64,000 bases of DNA, taken from Mobilisporobacter senegalensis. Lineage in GTDB: Bacteria; Bacillota; Clostridia; Lachnospirales; Lachnospiraceae. The DNA is taken from assembly GCF_003752155.1 (NCBI RefSeq), contig NZ_RJVG01000002.1, forward strand, positions 1 to 64,000, in the 5' to 3' direction. The notes under the pieces are model-generated. The model had not been told where the DNA came from. It was given only the letters and a program-made list of their open reading frames with translations, and did no database searches. The position numbers and the translations under genes are program-made. This document shows, in pieces, positions 56,996-64,000 of this stretch (its first letter is position 1; each line of letters begins with the position of its first letter).

Positions 56996-57456
56996 TTTGG
57001 AAAATTAAGAAAGGCATCTTAAAAAGCAGATTATATCATATGGATGATACTGTCGTGGCTGTAATTCAATACAGGAAAGGCAGTTGTTTCATTAGGGATA
57101 TGGACGGCAAATTGCTGTGGACAATTACAGAAAAAGAATCCCTTCATCTGACAGTGCGGGGAGGCGCAGGCAATGGAGAAGGGAAAATCTATTTATCAAA
57201 AACATCTTTGCTGATTCAGCCTCCTCGGGCAGAACGTTTGTGTTTATATTGGAAAGGGATGGAAATCACAATGAAGCAGCTTGATAATCGAGAGATCATG
57301 ATTCTTAAACAGAATAAAATGATTGGACATCTGACTGGTTTGCTAAGGCACACAGTCTTAATTGAGCTGTCAGATACGACTACGGATGAATGTGCAGCAC
57401 TTCTATATGCTTTGGCAGACAGAATGTTCCGTGAGGATGATATTGAGATCGTATAA
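56992..57456 (+). CDS. Conserved small protein of the transporter operon
   Basis: A 154-residue soluble protein whose ATG overlaps the stop of half 2 (ATGA). The composition is strand-rich with repeated short turns (AVIQYRKGSCFIRDMDGKLL, KIYLSKTSLLIQPPRAERL), which hints at a small barrel or Tubby/LURP-one-like fold, but no family is recognised. Translational coupling to the transporter genes suggests an accessory or regulatory role. Confidence 0.6.
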   Translation: MIWKIKKGILKSRLYHMDDTVVAVIQYRKGSCFIRDMDGKLLWTITEKESLHLTVRGGAGNGEGKIYLSKTSLLIQPPRAERLCLYWKGMEITMKQLDNREIMILKQNKMIGHLTGLLRHTVLIELSDTTTDECAALLYALADRMFREDDIEIV

Positions 57457-57585
57457 TTACAGAGTGAATAGAGGAATCCTCCATAACTCCATAAAAAGCC
57501 CAAGGGTTGATTTGCTAAAATATGGGTGATATAATTAGATAAATTGCAAGCTGTTAATTGGCTAAATTAATTCTGATTCTGGGAA

Positions 57586-58305
57586 ATGAGAGAAATAAGT
57601 ATGAAGGAAAAAATGAGTACGATATTTAGAGGAAATAAAAATTACTATGAAGAAATAAAACAATATAACATGATAGATGGCATTCTGGCTATTGTTTTAT
57701 TTTTATTTCACTATGTTCTATATTATTTTATGGGATATCTGTATTTGACCAGGAACATCTATCTGGGTGAAATTCTTAACATGACTTTAGTATTGATAAC
57801 AATTTGGATTGTAAAGTTGAGAAAACAGAAACTCAGTAGTATTGGCATCACGAAATATATGCTAAAACAAGCTATCATAATGGGCTGTATCACAGGATTT
57901 CTTTATCTGTTCTTTGGAGCAATATTGCCAGGTATTATTCAGGGTAGGGATTGGAATTCACCACTCACAATTTTAAATAAAATCTTTTTCTTCTTTATTA
58001 TCATTGGATTTGTTGAAGAATTGATTTTTAGAGGCTTTATTCAGACAAGACTTCATGGACTGATACATAATGAGATTGGAGTAACAGTAATTGCTGGTAT
58101 TCTATTTTCTCTGATGCATATACCTTTTCAAATGGCTTTGGTGGGTATGAGTACATTTCAATATATATATAATAATGTGATTACATTGCTTATATTGATA
58201 GTGTGGCATATTGTATTTACCTTCCTATATAAAAAATTTAATTCTATTGTGACTGGCACGTTATTTCATGGATTCATGGATATGTGCAGTGGGTTATTTA
58301 GGTAA
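57586..58305 (+). CDS. CPBP family intramembrane metalloprotease
   Basis: A 239-residue membrane protein with about seven TM helices and the CPBP/Abi motifs: EELIFRGFIQTRL (Glu144-Glu145, Arg149), FSLMHIPF and GTLFHGFMDMCSG. These proteins are CAAX-type membrane proteases, in bacteria often linked to bacteriocin immunity or surface protein control. The start is uncertain: ATGs at 57586, 57601 and 57613 all have poor ribosome sites. It ends at a terminator. Confidence 0.82.
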   Translation: MREISMKEKMSTIFRGNKNYYEEIKQYNMIDGILAIVLFLFHYVLYYFMGYLYLTRNIYLGEILNMTLVLITIWIVKLRKQKLSSIGITKYMLKQAIIMGCITGFLYLFFGAILPGIIQGRDWNSPLTILNKIFFFFIIIGFVEELIFRGFIQTRLHGLIHNEIGVTVIAGILFSLMHIPFQMALVGMSTFQYIYNNVITLLILIVWHIVFTFLYKKFNSIVTGTLFHGFMDMCSGLFR

Positions 58306-58327
58306 GACATTTCATCTTATAATTAAT

Positions 58328-58373
58328 AAAAATCGTCAGAAACCTTTTCTTAAAAAGGCTCTGACGATTTTTT
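58328..58373 (+). terminator. Terminator after CPBP gene
   Basis: AAAATCGTCAGA pairs with TCTGACGATTTT, T-run after. The loop TTAAAAAGG and right arm are the same as in the terminator at 54658. Confidence 0.9.
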
Positions 58374-58507
58374 ACATCATACTGGAAATATATAGTAGAT
58401 GCAAAAATGATATTGTAGTATAATAGCAATTAATTAAGTTTTAATATTAGAAATTGTAAAGTTCTAAGTTTCACTATTAAACACAGCATTGTAGAAGGGG
58501 AAGAAAC

Positions 58508-58837
58508 ATGAAAAAGAATTTATTATTTATAGGTATGTTGTTTTTAGGAGCTTCAATGATAATTAGTTCTCTTATTTTATCAGCATCTATCAAACAAGGA
58601 AACCAGTTGACTGGTTCATTAACTGGTTCCTTTAATATGGCTGGCTATTCTGGTATAGATAGTGATATTCTGATGCCCTATGGAGCTGGGATTATACTGG
58701 GTTATGATCCAGATACTCTAATTCAAGATATAGAAAACGGGAAATTAGAAGGAATTCCTTTTACTAAAATCGGAGATAATTATATATTTAGTAAAAAAGT
58801 ATTAGAGGAATGGGTATATAGTAAAATAGAGGATTAA
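58508..58837 (+). CDS. Membrane-anchored protein with excisionase-like HTH domain
   Basis: A 109-residue protein with one N-terminal TM or uncleaved signal segment (~5-27) and a short Gly/Ser-rich linker (GNQLTGSLTGSF). Its C-terminal ~50 residues (GYDPDTLIQDIENGKLEG, then KIGDNYIFSKKVLEEWV) resemble the HTH_17/excisionase pattern (LGVSxxTVxxxIxxGKLxxxxIGxxxxxxKxxLxxW). The combination is odd because the positive-inside rule would put the HTH outside the membrane. GAAGGGGAAG gives the start. Function unknown. Confidence 0.65.
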   Translation: MKKNLLFIGMLFLGASMIISSLILSASIKQGNQLTGSLTGSFNMAGYSGIDSDILMPYGAGIILGYDPDTLIQDIENGKLEGIPFTKIGDNYIFSKKVLEEWVYSKIED

Positions 58838-58903
58838 TTCACGGTTGAACGAAAAAGTTGATTATGCTGGGGGAAAGTAAATGAAAATATAATGTATTAT
58901 CAT

Positions 58904-58941
58904 AAAGGCTGATTGGGAGTACTATTCCAATTGGCCTTTTT
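58904..58941 (+). terminator. Terminator
   Basis: AAAGGCTGATTGG (58904-58916) pairs with CCAATTGGCCTTT (58927-58939) with two mismatched bases, T-run after. Confidence 0.7.
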
Positions 58942-59086
58942 ATACAGGAATGTAAACTATTACCGATACAAGGGAAAGTAAATCAATGATATAATCATAT
59001 TTTAAGAGAGCCAAAAATCCAATGATAATCATGTTGTTGGTTTTGGTCATTAAAAGAATTTAAATATACTAGATTAGGGAGATAAC

Positions 59087-60472
59087 ATGGAGCAAAGGGA
59101 CAAAACAAAACAGTTAATTCATAAAGATGAGAAGAAATATTTTATTCTTTCTTTCATTGCAAGCATTATTATTTATGGGCTGATATTATTTAACATTGAA
59201 GCATTTATTTTTCTTGTGTTTTTTACAGTAATTTTGGCTTTTACTAATGGAATTATGATGGCACAAATACGTTTGAACGGTGTGCGAATCAGCCCACAGC
59301 AAATGCCTGGGGTATATGAAGAGGTTGAAAAACTATGCAGGGCAATGGAAATACATAAAGTTCCTGATGTATATGTAATTGAATCGGGTGGCGTTTTAAA
59401 TGCATTTGCGACAAAGTTTTCTGGTAAAAATATGATTGTTATATATTCTGAAATATTTGATTTAATCGATACGGATGATAAAGAAGCTTTATCATTTGTT
59501 ATTGCCCATGAGCTCGCTCATATCAAACGCAGACATGTAGTCAAACAAATGTTTATTTTACCGGCTATGCTATTTCCTTCTCTTGGTAAGGCTTATTCCA
59601 GGAGCTGTGAATATACCTGTGACAGGTTTGCGGCTAATTATACTAATAATATAGAAGCAGCAGTGAATGGCCTTACTATTTTGGCAGTGGGGAAAAAACT
59701 GTTTAAGAGAGTTAACAGAAACGAATATCTGTTGCAAAGGAACATAGAAAAGGGGCTTTTTGTGATGTTGGCTGAGAAAAACTCTACTCATCCGTCTTTA
59801 CCCAAACGGATTGAGGAAATTCAACAGTTTTTCAGTCCTTCACCTGCTTCTGTCACAGTACGACCTAAGATAGCAATTAAAATTTTGGCAGGACTTACGA
59901 CCTTCGCAATTTCTTTAGCAGGGGTTGGCTTTTTGTTTGGTGATGATTTAATGGCTAATATTCCATATATAGATGATATCTTCAATTTTAGTACTGCCTC
60001 GGATGAGGATGGGATGGATATGATTGATGCGGTTGCAGCAGGAGATGAGATAATGGTAGATGAGCTATTGAATGCTGGTACTGATCCTGATATAGCAGAT
60101 ATAGAAGGATGGACACCCTTAATGTGGGCGGCCCAAAATTCTGATATACAGATGATTCAAAAATTATTAGAAGCCGGTGCTGATCCTGGTAAATTGAATT
60201 ATAATGAAGAAACAGCTTTGGATTTTGCCATATACCAGAATAATGTAGAGATCATAAATACTTTGATACTGGCTGGTGCTGACCCTGATTTGGCTGACTC
60301 AACCGGATGGACTCCTTTGATGAATGCTGTGTCTTATGAAAGTATCGAAGCAGTGAAAGCCCTACTGGAAGCAGGTGCCAATCCAGACCTCAAGGATGAA
60401 AGTCAATATACAGCTTATTTATATGCGGTAAAATATAATTATAAAGAAATTGCTGATTTATTAAGAAAATAA
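59087..60472 (+). CDS. M48 zinc metallopeptidase fused to ankyrin repeats
   Basis: A 461-residue protein. Two TM helices near the N-terminus (~19-55) precede an M48 peptidase domain with VIAHELAHI (zinc ligands His141 and His145, catalytic Glu142) and the third ligand in SCEYTCDRFA (Glu175). A further TM-like segment (~265-287) is followed by about four ankyrin repeats (~315-461; GWTPLMWAAQN, TGWTPLMNAVSY, LLEAGADP and LLEAGANP). HtpX-type M48 proteases work in membrane protein quality control; the ankyrin part is unusual and may bind a partner or substrate. AGGGAG before the ATG. Confidence 0.87.
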   Translation: MEQRDKTKQLIHKDEKKYFILSFIASIIIYGLILFNIEAFIFLVFFTVILAFTNGIMMAQIRLNGVRISPQQMPGVYEEVEKLCRAMEIHKVPDVYVIESGGVLNAFATKFSGKNMIVIYSEIFDLIDTDDKEALSFVIAHELAHIKRRHVVKQMFILPAMLFPSLGKAYSRSCEYTCDRFAANYTNNIEAAVNGLTILAVGKKLFKRVNRNEYLLQRNIEKGLFVMLAEKNSTHPSLPKRIEEIQQFFSPSPASVTVRPKIAIKILAGLTTFAISLAGVGFLFGDDLMANIPYIDDIFNFSTASDEDGMDMIDAVAAGDEIMVDELLNAGTDPDIADIEGWTPLMWAAQNSDIQMIQKLLEAGADPGKLNYNEETALDFAIYQNNVEIINTLILAGADPDLADSTGWTPLMNAVSYESIEAVKALLEAGANPDLKDESQYTAYLYAVKYNYKEIADLLRK

Positions 60473-60519
60473 GATGAGTGAAATTAGCCTTATACTTTAT
60501 AATAGTAGAAACAGATAAT

Positions 60520-60559
60520 AAAAAATTGCCTCAAAATATTTACTAGAGGCAATTTTTTT
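60520..60559. terminator. Bidirectional terminator
   Basis: AAAAATTGCCTC (60521-60532) and GAGGCAATTTTT (60546-60557), perfect stem, T-runs on both strands; between the M48 gene (+) and CotF gene (-). Confidence 0.9.
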
Positions 60560-60562
60560 GTA

Positions 60563-60811
60563 CTATCCTTGTGATAATTGATTTTTAATCAAGGTTATGT
60601 CATTAGCAGTAGCAGGTTGGGCTGGTTGATAATATCCCTTTTGTTTAGCTGTCTGGTAAACTTTATACTGCCGTTGTTCATCCATATTCCTCATTTCCTG
60701 GAATGTTTGGCGTAATTGAGGATTGTCGGTTTCAGAAATGACTGCGGCATAACCTGTCAAACTTCCCTTAATCATAGACAAATAATCATTCATAATATCT
60801 TTTTCAGTCAT
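60563..60811 (-). CDS. CotF-family spore coat protein
   Basis: The 82-residue protein (EKDIMNDYLSMIKGSLTGYA, ETDNPQLRQTF, MDEQRQYKVYQTAKQKGYY) matches the helical CotF domain, with a Pro/Ala/Gln-rich tail (YQPAQPATANDITLI). CotF-type proteins are part of the spore coat in Bacilli and Clostridia. It is the second gene of a two-gene operon; AAGGAGG is 13 bases before the ATG, a long spacing. Ends at a bidirectional terminator. Confidence 0.88.
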   Translation of the reverse strand: MTEKDIMNDYLSMIKGSLTGYAAVISETDNPQLRQTFQEMRNMDEQRQYKVYQTAKQKGYYQPAQPATANDITLIKNQLSQG

Positions 60812-60829
60812 AATATAAAAATTACCTCC

Positions 60830-61015
60830 TTATTGTAAAAATGTCATTAGTTTCTGTTTGCTTTGTCTTGCATCATTAGCATCTGTTTTTAGCATTTGGC
60901 TAATATTAGGATCTTGGCATTGTTGTGCCATATCATCTAATTTATTAGCTATAGTTCCGTGTGCACCGATTAAGTGCCTTAAGTTCTGTAATTCCATCTG
61001 ATTTAAATTTGTCAT
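60830..61015 (-). CDS. Small CotF-associated helical protein
   Basis: A 61-residue helical protein (TNLNQMELQNLRHLIGAHGT, then CQDPNISQMLKTDANDARQS), Gln/Asn/Leu-rich. The pattern ELxxLxxLIxxH...K is like the N-terminal part of CotF-type proteins, and the gene lies 18 bases before cotF in the same operon. Probably a coat or sporulation protein acting with it. AAAGGAG before the ATG. Confidence 0.72.
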   Translation of the reverse strand: MTNLNQMELQNLRHLIGAHGTIANKLDDMAQQCQDPNISQMLKTDANDARQSKQKLMTFLQ

Positions 61016-61229
61016 GTGATTTTTTCTCCTTTCAATTCTTTTACATTTCTATTATTGGGAATATTGTAATTTCCTATTCTGAATTTCTATTTTTTATTGT
61101 TCACACAAATTATGTATCTAGGCCGATAGCATTTTTGTCACAATCAGTAATAAAAAGTAAAATTTTACAAAGGAAATTATTGACATATAAAGAAAAATAG
61201 CATAAAATTACCATATAAGGAGGAAAATC

Positions 61230-61331
61230 ATGTTCATCCGCCAGGTCAACAGCAGGAACAAAAAGATGGTTGGGATGAACATCACGGATCTGGAAACTTA
61301 TAGAACTTGTAAAAAATTTTTAAACAAATAA
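61230..61331 (+). CDS. Possible 33-residue leader ORF
   Basis: TAAGGAGG (61216-61223) stands seven bases before an ATG at 61230 that opens a 33-codon frame (MFIRQVNSRNKKMVGMNITD...). It ends 17 bases before the lysozyme-like gene. In another frame the same DNA reads HVHPPGQQQEQKDGWDEHH, which looks more protein-like, so this may be a frameshifted remnant of a His/Gln-rich protein. Confidence 0.35.
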   Translation: MFIRQVNSRNKKMVGMNITDLETYRTCKKFLNK

Positions 61332-61348
61332 GATAAGGGGGATATACT

Positions 61349-62362
61349 ATGCATTCTTTAAAGAAATCTTTAACAAAATCACTGGCATTAGTAGTAATGC
61401 TTGCTTTATTATTCTGTAACTTGTTTACAGGGATACCTGCAAGCGCGGCTGCCAGAGGAGCATGGGCTCCAAATACTGCATATGCAGTGACTGATACAGT
61501 AACATATAGTGGAAGTACTTATACTTGCCGCCAGGCACATACTTCCCTCGTAGGTTGGGAGCCATCCAATGTTCCGGCTTTATGGGAAAAAGGAGGGGGT
61601 GGAACTACACCACCGCCAACAACCCCACCAACAAACGGAGTGATATTCTATGCAGATATAAACTATGGTGGAACAGCAATAACACTGGGAGTAGGTAATT
61701 ATACACTGTCTCAGCTGAACGCAAAAGGAATTCCAAATGACTGGATGTCCTCTCTCAAGGTTCCTGGCGGATGGACTGTTGAAGTATATGAGCATGATAA
61801 TTTTGGAGGAACAAAATGGACCTATACTTCAAGTTCTTCCTGGGTTGGCAGCACTGTCAATGATAAAATGTCATCGGTTAAAATTTATACCGGTTCACCA
61901 ACTCCTTCAGTAACAAAGCCTTCCGAAGTTCCAAGCAGCATATGGACGTATACAATGAATGTGGATAATAAGTTTGGTAAAGGCGGAGATTTTGCTCTAT
62001 TATTGTGTGCTGTCATCAAGAAAGAAAGCAGCTTTGGAGCAGGATTACCAGGCAGTCCATCAGCCGGTGACGGATTAATGCAGGTGGAACCAAACACACG
62101 TAACGCTTATTTATCTCAATTCAGCTCAAAATTTGGCCGTGCCTATAATCACAGCAGTGAACAAGATCAGGTATGCATGGGAGCAATGATTTTAGATGAA
62201 AAGATTGCTAAATTCGGCAACATATATAACGGTTTATTGCACTATAACGGAGGAGATTACTGGTATCCGGGAGCTACAGATTCTTATGGCCGTCCTATTC
62301 TTGCAAATCAATATGCAGATGCAGTTTACGCTACATATAAGGGCTATGGGGGCAAGAACTAA
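61349..62362 (+). CDS. Secreted lysozyme/transglycosylase-like protein with CBM5/12 and beta-gamma crystallin domains
   Basis: A 337-residue exported protein: signal peptide (1-~34, ASAAA), a CBM5/12 chitin-binding-type domain (~37-81, AWAPNTAYAVTDTVTY, WEPSNVPALWE), a Thr/Pro linker, a beta-gamma crystallin domain (~98-181) with two calcium motifs NDWMSS and NDKMSS, and a C-terminal SLT/goose-lysozyme-like domain with KKESSFG (Glu226) and DGLMQVEPNTR. It probably binds chitin or peptidoglycan and cleaves the glycan strand. AAGGGGG before the ATG. Confidence 0.87.
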   Translation: MHSLKKSLTKSLALVVMLALLFCNLFTGIPASAAARGAWAPNTAYAVTDTVTYSGSTYTCRQAHTSLVGWEPSNVPALWEKGGGGTTPPPTTPPTNGVIFYADINYGGTAITLGVGNYTLSQLNAKGIPNDWMSSLKVPGGWTVEVYEHDNFGGTKWTYTSSSSWVGSTVNDKMSSVKIYTGSPTPSVTKPSEVPSSIWTYTMNVDNKFGKGGDFALLLCAVIKKESSFGAGLPGSPSAGDGLMQVEPNTRNAYLSQFSSKFGRAYNHSSEQDQVCMGAMILDEKIAKFGNIYNGLLHYNGGDYWYPGATDSYGRPILANQYADAVYATYKGYGGKN

Positions 62363-62493
62363 GTCGTTATTTTATTGACTACTCAAGGCATAATGAGGGG
62401 CTAGCTGCTCACCTACTGCTAGATGCCAGAGCAGATGAAAAGAAAAATAGCTGGTTTATTTTAATTTGAAACTGTAGATTAATTAGATTTTTG

Positions 62494-62537
62494 ATATAGC
62501 AATGAATATTACAACAATATTCATTGCTATATTTTTG
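62494..62537 (+). terminator. Terminator
   Basis: ATATAGCAATGAATATT (62494-62510) pairs perfectly with AATATTCATTGCTATAT (62516-62532), 5-base loop, TTTTTG after. Confidence 0.92.
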
Positions 62538-62691
62538 TAAGTTGATATGATACAATAATTGTATATTAATGAAACAGAATCTACCTGTTTATTCAATAGC
62601 ATTAAGTTTATTAAACAGCTATTATAGGACAATGTGAAATACTAATATATTAACCAGAGTAAACTTGTGATATAGAAGGAGAAATACAATT

Positions 62692-63216
62692 ATGAAAAAT
62701 TCTGAAATAAAAGAGAGTATACTATTCCAGCTAGACATGTGCTGGAAACTTTATCTTTATCATATAGACAATCTTGAGGACACGGAGGTATTATGGGCAT
62801 TCAGCCCCACGGGACTGCAAGTGCACAAGCAGGAAGATAGTTGGTGTATAGATTGGCCTGAGACTGAAAGTTACGAGATTGGACCGCCCAATATTGCATG
62901 GACTATGTGGCATATTATATATTGGTGGAGTACAGCATTGGATTACAATTTTGGAGATGGCACATTAAGAAAGGAAGATGTTCCTTGGCCGGGAAGTGCT
63001 GAAAAAGCAAAAGCAACAATAAACTTACTGCATGATAAATGGGTCTCTGAATTAAACAATTTATCGGACGAAGATTATCTATCTAATCAGTATGCCAAAT
63101 GGCCATTTGAAGGCAGGAGTTTTTCGGACATTGCATTATGGTTGAATGGGGAACTAATGAAAAATGTAGCGGAAATAGGTTATGGAAGATTCTTATATGC
63201 AACTTGTACGAAATAG
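62692..63216 (+). CDS. DinB superfamily protein
   Basis: A 174-residue protein of the DinB/YfiT-like four-helix bundle superfamily: FQLDMCWKLYLYHIDNL, NIAWTMWHIIYWW and LNGELMKNVAEIGYGRFLYAT. The His in MWHIIYW is a usual metal ligand; further ligands are not certain. Family members are metal-dependent thiol transferases or have unknown function. AGAAGGAG before the ATG. Monocistronic. Confidence 0.82.
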   Translation: MKNSEIKESILFQLDMCWKLYLYHIDNLEDTEVLWAFSPTGLQVHKQEDSWCIDWPETESYEIGPPNIAWTMWHIIYWWSTALDYNFGDGTLRKEDVPWPGSAEKAKATINLLHDKWVSELNNLSDEDYLSNQYAKWPFEGRSFSDIALWLNGELMKNVAEIGYGRFLYATCTK

Positions 63217-63273
63217 CCTTCATATATATGATTTTGTGTCAGATTATGAGCATTGTTTTAAAATTTTAATTGG

Positions 63274-63429
63274 ATGTTTTTGGGTGAAAATTTAGTTCAC
63301 AAAGTATTTGAACTTCTTATGAAATCACAAGGACAGGAGAGCCCATTGACGATATTATCTAGAAGCGGAAGATGGTCGGGAGCAGCATTGTTATTTCTTA
63401 TACTTGCTTTTGCAGGAATTTTTGTTTGA
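63274..63429 (+). pseudogene. Short gene remnant encoding a C-terminal TM segment
   Basis: A 51-codon frame (FELLMKSQGQESPLTILS, then GAALLFLILAFAGIFV) ends in a hydrophobic helix. No ribosome site precedes it and nothing upstream continues it. It looks like the tail of a membrane protein whose start has been lost; the family is not recognised. Confidence 0.35.
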
Positions 63430-63480
63430 TTTTACGAAAAGACAGTCATATCTGGTAATTAGAACAATAGAAATAAATAT

Positions 63481-63518
63481 AAACCTATCAACTATTAATA
63501 TTCGGGTGATAGGTTTTT
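63481..63518 (+). terminator. Terminator-like hairpin
   Basis: AAACCTATCA (63481-63490) pairs with TGATAGGTTT (63507-63516), T-run after. It follows the short remnant at 63274. Confidence 0.75.
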
Positions 63519-64000
63519 CATTTCCAATGAAATATATATAAATTATTAATAATGATATATGGATTGATTAAATTGATATCAATATAGCTAGTATCGTTCT
63601 GCCAAAAAGTATCAAATAGGTAGTATTTAATTTTCAAAGTAATACCATATATGTTAATAATTTTTTAATGATTATTATCTAGGGAAAATAGCTGAGTATA
63701 AAATATTGGCCAATATAGAAATTCTTCAGTTGATTCAACTTTAATGATTAAAAATAATCTTATATAAATAAAAATGGTGAATCTTATAATGAAGCTGATA
63801 ATAATTGTATAATTGAATTTAAAAAAGTTTAATAGAATTGAACTATTTAAAATATGCCAAATCAATTGTTAAATGTAACGACAAAGTAGAATTATTACGT
63901 AGGAAAGGAGCTAGCTATTTTAATTTTACAAATGACGACAGTATGTTATATTAAAAAGATTAAATGGAAAATAATGTTTGACAAGGGTCGAAATGAAATG
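63519..64000. other. AT-rich non-coding end of window
   Basis: Very AT-rich with short repeats of ATATA and TAATAA type. A ~66-codon minus-strand frame is hydrophobic and has no ribosome site. GGAAAGGAG at 63902-63910 is not followed by an ATG at normal spacing. I see no gene. Confidence 0.5.

Noticed and set aside
63665-63865. 66-codon minus-strand hydrophobic frame
   Set aside because: AT-rich low-complexity sequence, no ribosome site, no family resemblance.

Overview
The window is AT-rich DNA from a spore-forming, motile, low-GC Gram-positive anaerobe, most likely a Lachnospiraceae/Clostridium-type organism (Lachnoclostridium/Anaerocolumna-like). The reasons are strong GGAGG ribosome sites before most genes, CotF-type coat genes, collagen-like spore-surface genes behind SigK-type promoters, a class A PBP with a Clostridia-type C-terminus, DUF4250 and DUF6514-like proteins, and YesM/YesN-type two-component systems beside sugar ABC transporters. 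No rRNA, tRNA or CRISPR array was seen.

Layout. 0-1.2 kb: the end of an IS1182-like element, cut by the window edge. 1.3-18.6 kb: mostly housekeeping genes: a secreted trypsin-like protease, a shortened sigma-like protein, PBP1A, YigZ, a nitroreductase, two serine hydrolases, TrkA/TrkH potassium uptake, a Zn-dependent phospholipase C-like protein, RarA and small conserved proteins. 18.6-35.3 kb: a pentose (probably D-xylose-type) block. It holds a TfoX-C protein and an AraC regulator, then a membrane-anchored sugar-binding protein, LytS-like kinase, YesN-like regulator and XylF-like lipoprotein. A terminator follows, then ChvE-GguA-GguB-type ABC importer genes with a chemoreceptor, another terminator, and xylulokinase, a DUF4867-like protein and an L-fucose/arabinose-isomerase-family enzyme. 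Near-identical promoter blocks precede the sensor operon and the catabolic operon.

35.3-41.0 kb is a spore-surface island: two collagen-like proteins with the same 35-residue Cys-containing leader and the same SigK-type promoter, a secreted protein of unknown function, and two paralogous small Gly/Cys-containing proteins. 41.3-42.9 kb encodes a secreted four-FnIII protein. 43.4-54.5 kb is a second sugar system: YesM/YesN two-component pair, two LplB/YtcP-type permeases, a large binding lipoprotein (no ATPase gene), a GH4 phospho-glucosidase, a BadF/GlcNAc-kinase-type kinase and a cytoplasmic GH20-like enzyme. This suggests uptake and intracellular breakdown of a beta-linked, possibly GlcNAc-containing, oligosaccharide.

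54.7-58.4 kb holds a LysR regulator divergent from a split chromate-type transporter, a small conserved protein and a CPBP membrane protease. The LysR/transporter part looks less AT-rich than its surroundings, and the segment is bracketed by two near-identical terminators. 58.5-63.2 kb holds a membrane-anchored HTH-like small protein, an M48 protease fused to ankyrin repeats, a CotF pair, a secreted CBM-crystallin-lysozyme protein and a DinB-family protein. The last ~0.8 kb has only a short gene remnant and a terminator.

A recurring feature is compact hairpins placed between same-strand genes just upstream of the next ribosome site. Many gene starts were moved from the longest ORF start to the ATG, GTG or TTG with a correctly spaced Shine-Dalgarno.
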